Source: CAIWHR01 sp963836265
Lineage (GTDB): Bacteria > Pseudomonadota > Gammaproteobacteria > Burkholderiales > Casimicrobiaceae
DNA: 64,000 nucleotides
Assembly (NCBI GenBank): GCA_963836265.1
Contig: CAWIIO010000001.1
Location: 1-64,000 of the forward strand
Direction of reading: 5' to 3'
Each line of letters begins with the position of its first letter. Positions within the stretch are counted from its first letter, which is position 1. Under the pieces are notes generated by a model. The model saw only the letters and a program-made list of their open reading frames with translations, made no database searches and was not told the DNA's origin. Shown one piece after another: positions 59,960 to 64,000 of the stretch. A program made the translations under genes and the position numbers.

Positions 59960-60757
59960 ATGAGCGCTCCGATCCTGCTCGCGCGCGACGGCGCCGTCGC
60001 GACGCTGACGCTGAACCGTCCGGCTGCGCTCAACACGCTCGACGGTGCGATGATGGACGCACTGGTCGCGCACACGACGGCGCTTGCGGGCGACATGGCC
60101 TTGCGCTGCGTGGTGATCAAGGGCGCCGGCAACCATTTCATGGCCGGCGGCGACCTCAACACGTTCGCCGAATCGCTGCCGAATCCGCCGGAAGAGCGGC
60201 AGGCCGCCTTCACTCGGCTGATCGAACGGCTGCACGCTGCGATCGAAAACCTCCACCGAATGCCGACGCCGGTCGTCGCGAGCGTCCACGGCGCGGTCGC
60301 CGGATTCGGCCTGTCGCTGCTGTGCGCATGCGATCTCGCGATTGCCGGCGACGATGCGTATTTCACGTCCGCGTACCGGAATATCGGCCTCACGCCCGAC
60401 GGCGGCTGCACCTACGCGCTTCCGCGCCTGGTCGGAGTCAGGAAGGCGATGGAAATCGTGCTGCTCGGCGAGCGCTTCGACGCGCGCGAGGCGCTGCGGC
60501 TCGGGCTCGTCAATCGCGTCGTCCCCGCCGCCGTTCTCGATGCGGCGACCGCGGAGATCGTGCACGCGCTCACGACGGGCCCCGCGCTGGCGACGGCGAA
60601 CGGCAAGCGGCTCGTCAACCAGTCGCTGCGGGAGACGCTTTCGACGCAGCTCAGCGCCGAGGCTTCGAGCTTCGGCGAGTGCGCGGCCAGCGCCGATTTC
60701 GCCGAAGGCATTGGCGCCTTCCTCGCGAAACGAGCGCCCCGGTTCGGGTACCGGTGA
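59960..60757 (+). CDS. Enoyl-CoA hydratase/isomerase
   Basis: This crotonase-fold enzyme has 265 residues. It has LTLNRPAALNTLDGAMMDAL, the oxyanion hole region IKGAGNHFMAGGDLNTFAE, and VVASVHGAVAGFGLSLLCAC with DLAIAGDDAYFTSAYRNIGL. The C-terminal LRETLSTQLSAEASSFGECA and FAEGIGAFLAKRAPRF is usual. It may act in degradation of fatty or aromatic acyl-CoAs, but the exact substrate is not evident. The following SDR gene starts 17 bp later. Confidence 0.92.
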   Translation: MSAPILLARDGAVATLTLNRPAALNTLDGAMMDALVAHTTALAGDMALRCVVIKGAGNHFMAGGDLNTFAESLPNPPEERQAAFTRLIERLHAAIENLHRMPTPVVASVHGAVAGFGLSLLCACDLAIAGDDAYFTSAYRNIGLTPDGGCTYALPRLVGVRKAMEIVLLGERFDAREALRLGLVNRVVPAAVLDAATAEIVHALTTGPALATANGKRLVNQSLRETLSTQLSAEASSFGECAASADFAEGIGAFLAKRAPRFGYR

Positions 60758-60774
60758 CTGCGGGAGACCACTTC

Positions 60775-61608
60775 ATGCCGGATCTCGAAGGCAAGACGCT
60801 GTTCATTTCCGGGGGCTCGCGCGGCATCGGCCTCGCGATTGCGCTGCGCGCGGCGCGCGACGGCGCCAACGTCGCCATCGCGGCGAAGACGACCGAGCCG
60901 AACCCGAAGCTTCCCGGGACGATCTACACCGCGGCCGATGAAATCCGCGGGGCCGGCGGCAACGCGCTGCCGATCGCCTGCGACATCCGCGACGAAGCCG
61001 CGGTGCTGGCGGCGGTGGACGCAACGGCGAAGAAATTCGGCGGCATCGACATCCTCGTCAACAACGCCAGCGCGATCAGCCTCACGGGGACCGCGGCCAC
61101 GCCGATGAAGCGCTTCGACCTCATGTTCGGAATCAACGTCCGCGGGACGTTCCTCTGCTCGCAGGCGTGCCTGCCGCACCTCAAGAAGTCCGCGGCGGCG
61201 GGTCGCAACCCCCATATCCTCACGCTGTCGCCGCCGCTCAATCTGGACCCGAAATGGTTCCGCGATCACGTCGCCTACACGATCGCGAAATACGGAATGA
61301 GCATGTGTGTGCTCGGGATGGCCGAAGAGTTCCGCGCCGACGGCATTGCGGTCAACGCGCTGTGGCCGCGCACGGTCATTGCAACCGCCGCGATCGCGAT
61401 GATCCCCGGCGCGGGCGAGCAAACGGACCGGATGCGTCGTCCCGAAATCATGGCCGATGCAGCGCATGCGGTGCTCCTGCGCGACGCGCGGACGACCACC
61501 GGCAATTTCTTCATCGACGAGGACGCGCTCGCCGCGGCCGGCATCACCGACCTCGATCGCTACGCGGTCAAGCCGGGCGCGCGGTTGCTTCCCGACCTGT
61601 TCCTGTAG
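60775..61608 (+). CDS. Short-chain dehydrogenase, HSDL2-like
   Basis: This 277-residue SDR has the nucleotide motif TLFISGGSRGIGLAIALRAA and NNASAISLTGTAATPM. Instead of a plain Ser it uses ILTLSPPLNLDPKWF, before YTIAKYGMSMCVLGMAEEF. That sequence and the C-terminal RPEIMADAAHAVLLRDARTT are characteristic of the HSDL2/AtuG-like group, seen in acyclic terpene and lipid degradation. The substrate is not known. It probably shares an operon with the hydratase gene. Confidence 0.9.
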   Translation: MPDLEGKTLFISGGSRGIGLAIALRAARDGANVAIAAKTTEPNPKLPGTIYTAADEIRGAGGNALPIACDIRDEAAVLAAVDATAKKFGGIDILVNNASAISLTGTAATPMKRFDLMFGINVRGTFLCSQACLPHLKKSAAAGRNPHILTLSPPLNLDPKWFRDHVAYTIAKYGMSMCVLGMAEEFRADGIAVNALWPRTVIATAAIAMIPGAGEQTDRMRRPEIMADAAHAVLLRDARTTTGNFFIDEDALAAAGITDLDRYAVKPGARLLPDLFL

Positions 61609-61630
61609 CCGCGACGTCCTGCGTCACGCG

Positions 61631-63130
61631 TCAGCGGTTGCCGACGTCGTCGTCGCTGATGGTCGGTTCGACGGCGCGCGGCGCTTCGTTGCCGCGGGTC
61701 TCGTCGGCCGGCAGGGCCTGAGGATGGGCTCCGCGTCGATTGCGGTTGCGACCGCGCTGCTTGCCATGGCCGCCGCCGGCGTTAGGAGCCGACGGTCCCT
61801 TGTGGCGATTGGGCCCGTGCGCGCGCGGCTCGCCCTTCGGCCGCGGCCCGTTGGTGCCGGGAAGTCCTTCGGGGACTGCTCCGGGGATCGTGAGCGTCGT
61901 CGTCACATAGGGCGACGCCGGCCGATGATGACCCCCCAGCGCTCCCGGCACGGACCTGCCGTGGGGCCGCCCGTGCACGCCCTGCCCGCGGCCGCCCGCG
62001 AAGGCACGGTCGGGGGTCTGGCCGTGCCGCGGTCCGCCCTTGCCGTGCGGCCGTCCCTGCGGTCTTCCCTGCCCCTTGCCGAAAAAGCTTCCGACCGTTC
62101 GATTGCCGTGGGTCGGATCGCCGAACGCGCTGTTGCCGGGCTCGATCGCATCCGGGTCGTCCGGCGGATCGTCGTCGGTCGCGGCCGCAACGCCAAGCGG
62201 CGCGGGCAGACGATCGGGGCGCTGGTCGCGTTGACCTCCTCCAGGCGGGCGCGGGCTCTTGCCCTGCGCCCTGGGACCTTGACCCTGCCGCTGCGACCCG
62301 GGTCCCGCCGGACGCATGCCCGCCGCAGCCAGCACGGCGCCGACCTCTTCCGGCGAAAGCTCGAGCGTCTGTCCACGCTTGATGCGCGAGGGCATGGCCA
62401 CCGTGCCGTAGCGGGTTCGAATCAGGCGACTGACGGTGAGACCGAGCGCCTCGAACAGGCGCCGGACCTCGCGATTGCGGCCCTCCTTGATCACGACGTG
62501 GTACCAGTGGTTCGAGCCTTCGCCGCCTCCATCGTCGAGCTTCTCGACCTTCGCCGGTCCGTCCTCCAGCATGACGCCCGTCGCGAGCGTCTGCTGCTGC
62601 TCGGGGGTGAGGGTGCCCAGCACCCGCACTGCATATTCACGCTCGACCTCATAGCGGGGATGCATCATCTTGTTCGCAAGCTCGCCCAAGTTCGTGAACA
62701 GCAGCAACCCCTCCGTATTGAAGTCGAGGCGTCCGATCGCGATCCACTTGCCGTTGCCGATGTTCGGGAGCTTGTCGAACACCGTCGGGCGTCCCTCGGG
62801 GTCGTCGCGGGTGACGATCTCGCCGGCGGGCTTGTGGTACATGAGAATGCGCGCGCGCGGCTCGGCGAAACGCACCTTGACGAGCTCGCCGTTGATCCGC
62901 ACTTCGTCGCCCGGACCGACCTTCTGGCCGACTTCCGCCGGTTCGCGGTTCACGGTGATTCGTCCGGCAAGGATCATCTCCTCCATCGCGCGGCGCGAGC
63001 CGAACCCGCACGACGCCAGGACCTTGTGCAGGCGCTGCGGCTCGTTGAAGACCTCGTCAGTGGAGGATTTGTGGCGCGGCGGGAGCAGGCTCTCCGTGAT
63101 GTGCTGCAGCGCCAGGCTCGGCTGGCGCAT
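61631..63130 (-). CDS. rluB: 23S rRNA pseudouridine synthase RluB
   Basis: RluB makes pseudouridine 2605 in 23S rRNA. An S4 domain (QRLHKVLASCGFGSRRAMEE) precedes the catalytic domain with the Asp in IAIGRLDFNTEGLLLFTNLG, then HWYHVVIKEGRNREVRRLFE and VSRLIRTRYGTVAMPSRIKR. The start is uncertain. ATG 63130 gives 499 residues, while ATG 63205 or a farther one would overlap scpB more deeply. The C-terminal 230 or so residues (about 61634-62325) form a Gly, Pro, Arg and His-rich, probably disordered tail, well beyond the roughly 290 residues of the E. coli enzyme. Such tails are common in this class. Confidence 0.9.
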   Translation of the reverse strand: MRQPSLALQHITESLLPPRHKSSTDEVFNEPQRLHKVLASCGFGSRRAMEEMILAGRITVNREPAEVGQKVGPGDEVRINGELVKVRFAEPRARILMYHKPAGEIVTRDDPEGRPTVFDKLPNIGNGKWIAIGRLDFNTEGLLLFTNLGELANKMMHPRYEVEREYAVRVLGTLTPEQQQTLATGVMLEDGPAKVEKLDDGGGEGSNHWYHVVIKEGRNREVRRLFEALGLTVSRLIRTRYGTVAMPSRIKRGQTLELSPEEVGAVLAAAGMRPAGPGSQRQGQGPRAQGKSPRPPGGGQRDQRPDRLPAPLGVAAATDDDPPDDPDAIEPGNSAFGDPTHGNRTVGSFFGKGQGRPQGRPHGKGGPRHGQTPDRAFAGGRGQGVHGRPHGRSVPGALGGHHRPASPYVTTTLTIPGAVPEGLPGTNGPRPKGEPRAHGPNRHKGPSAPNAGGGHGKQRGRNRNRRGAHPQALPADETRGNEAPRAVEPTISDDDVGNR

Positions 63131-63746
63131 CGGGCCCGTCGGCGGACGGTGCCAGGATCGGGCTCGCGAGCGCGAGTTCCGCTTCGGCGGCTTTTGTGGG
63201 TGCATCGGGGATCTCCAGCGGGTGGGAAGTGTCGAGCTCGGCCAGCGGAGGGAGCTCCGACAACGAGCGCAGGCCGAGATCGTCGAGGAAGGTCTTGGTG
63301 GTCGCATAGAGCGCCGGACGGCCCGGAGTCTCCTTGTGGCCGACCACTTCGACCCATTGGCGGTCCACGAGCGCCGTGATGACGCTGGTGGACACGGCGA
63401 CGCCGCGGACGGCTTCGATGTCGCCGCGGGTCACGGGTTGCTGATAGGCGATGATCGCCAGCGTTTCCATCACCGCCCTCGAGTAGCGCGGCGGCTTTTC
63501 CGGCGCGAGCCGGTCGAGATAGCTCTGGATCGCGGGCTTGCCTTGGAAGCGCCAGCCCGACGCGATCTGCACGAGCTCCACGCGCTTGCCGGCCCAGTCG
63601 TCGCGCAATTCGTCGAGCAGCTTGCGCACGATGTCGGCGTCAAGCGGGGGCTCGAAGAGTTTGGCGAGCTGCGATACCGCGACCGGCTCTCCGGCCGTCA
63701 GCAGCGCCGCCTCGAGCATGCCTTTGATGTCTCTCAGTTCATCCAT
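63057..63746 (-). CDS. scpB: Segregation and condensation protein B
   Basis: ScpB is the winged-helix regulator of the SMC-ScpAB complex. The 229 residues start MDELRDIKGMLEAALLTAGE and contain FQGKPAIQSYLDRLAPEKPP, RYSRAVMETLAIIAYQQPVT, RGDIEAVRGVAVSTSVITAL and GHKETPGRPALYATTKTFLD. The last 50 residues are low-complexity Ala/Pro. Its 3' end overlaps the rluB start, which suggests coupled translation. Confidence 0.95.
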   Translation of the reverse strand: MDELRDIKGMLEAALLTAGEPVAVSQLAKLFEPPLDADIVRKLLDELRDDWAGKRVELVQIASGWRFQGKPAIQSYLDRLAPEKPPRYSRAVMETLAIIAYQQPVTRGDIEAVRGVAVSTSVITALVDRQWVEVVGHKETPGRPALYATTKTFLDDLGLRSLSELPPLAELDTSHPLEIPDAPTKAAEAELALASPILAPSADGPDAPAEPGAAAHHGEPAPAAPQILH

Positions 63747-63759
63747 GAACGAATTCGTA

Positions 63760-64000
63760 TCAGGCTTCGAGCACGAACCCCGGCCCTGCCGTCAATTGCA
63801 CGTAGATCGGAGCGTAGGGCTCGGCCTGCGCGATGGCGACCAGCCGCTCGCGCGCGAGCTCGAGCAACGCTAGGAACGTGACCACCAGATGCGGCACGTC
63901 GGCGTGCGCCGCGAACAGCGTGGTGAACGCGGCATAACGCGTCGGCACCAGCGCTTTGAGCATCCGGCTCATCTCGGAGCGCACCGAGAGCTGTTCGCGC
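63760..64000 (-). CDS. scpA: Segregation and condensation protein A (3' end only)
   Basis: The final 80 codons of scpA are present, and the gene continues past the right edge. The visible part has SEMSRMLKALVPTRYAAFTT, DVPHLVVTFLALLELARERL and VAIAQAEPYAPIYVQ, the C-terminal winged helix that contacts the SMC head. It ends 13 bp before scpB, the expected order. Confidence 0.9.
   Translation of the reverse strand, partial: REQLSVRSEMSRMLKALVPTRYAAFTTLFAAHADVPHLVVTFLALLELARERLVAIAQAEPYAPIYVQLTAGPGFVLEA

Overview
The window looks like chromosomal DNA of a GC-rich betaproteobacterium. The evidence is gene order rather than any marker search. It contains maf / yceD-rpmF-plsX-fabH-fabD-fabG-acpP-fabF, ffs-dnaX-ybaB-recR, nadE-glnB, ilvE-zinc finger-waaF, scpA-scpB-rluB and divergent yhdP/glnE, which are the blocks expected in that class. 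A genus or order cannot be named from the sequence alone. Almost everything is housekeeping or transport. The accessory material is the left 2.4 kb plus several families of small non-coding repeats.

Layout, left to right. 1-2394: the edge of an integrated element at tRNA-Arg(ACG), with a frameshifted DDE transposase and a 5'-truncated tyrosine recombinase whose 3' end points at the tRNA 3' end. 2415-5794: a phospholipase D / cardiolipin synthase-like gene lacking a normal start, tRNA-Ser(GCT) and lysC. 5848-12492: the fatty-acid operon on the minus strand (yceD to fabF), with a good sigma70 promoter at 12643-12671. 12739-14050: maf and an RsmI-like methyltransferase. 14088-19369: a CBS protein, a 55-residue membrane protein, an amidase and a complete TRAP transporter. 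19626-22658: recR, ybaB, dnaX and the SRP RNA gene. 22820-26560: an MltF-type lytic transglycosylase, a secreted creatininase-family protein and a secreted beta-propeller. 26639-29345: serS and rarA.

Further right, 29454-32970 is a tightly overlapping plus-strand set: DUF1499 protein, HpcH/HpaI aldolase, D-2-hydroxyacid dehydrogenase and glycerophosphodiesterase. 33080-37896: lolA and ftsK divergent from trxB and smr. 37910-46110: a MaoC protein, a nitrilase-family hydrolase and the very large AsmA-like yhdP, divergent from glnE. 46228-49015: ilvE, a zinc finger protein, waaF and an NTF2-like protein. 49162-50625: tldD. 50749-55956: a branched-chain amino acid type ABC transporter (livK, livH, a livM-livG fusion, livF) split by a 119-bp tandem repeat. 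56172-58683: mscL, glnB and nadE. 58753-61608: an acyltransferase-like protein, an enoyl-CoA hydratase and an SDR. 61631-64000: rluB, scpB and the 3' end of scpA.

The points most worth following are non-coding. A family of about 75-80 bp elements with GGGTCRGAGACGA inverted ends occurs three times, once inside the smr reading frame. A GC-rich repeat is present as tandem copies inside the liv operon and as a 34-nt exact match forming the 3' end of the MaoC gene. Intrinsic terminators sit directly behind the substrate-binding-protein gene of both transport operons. I see no CRISPR array, defence island, secondary-metabolite cluster or intact prophage.
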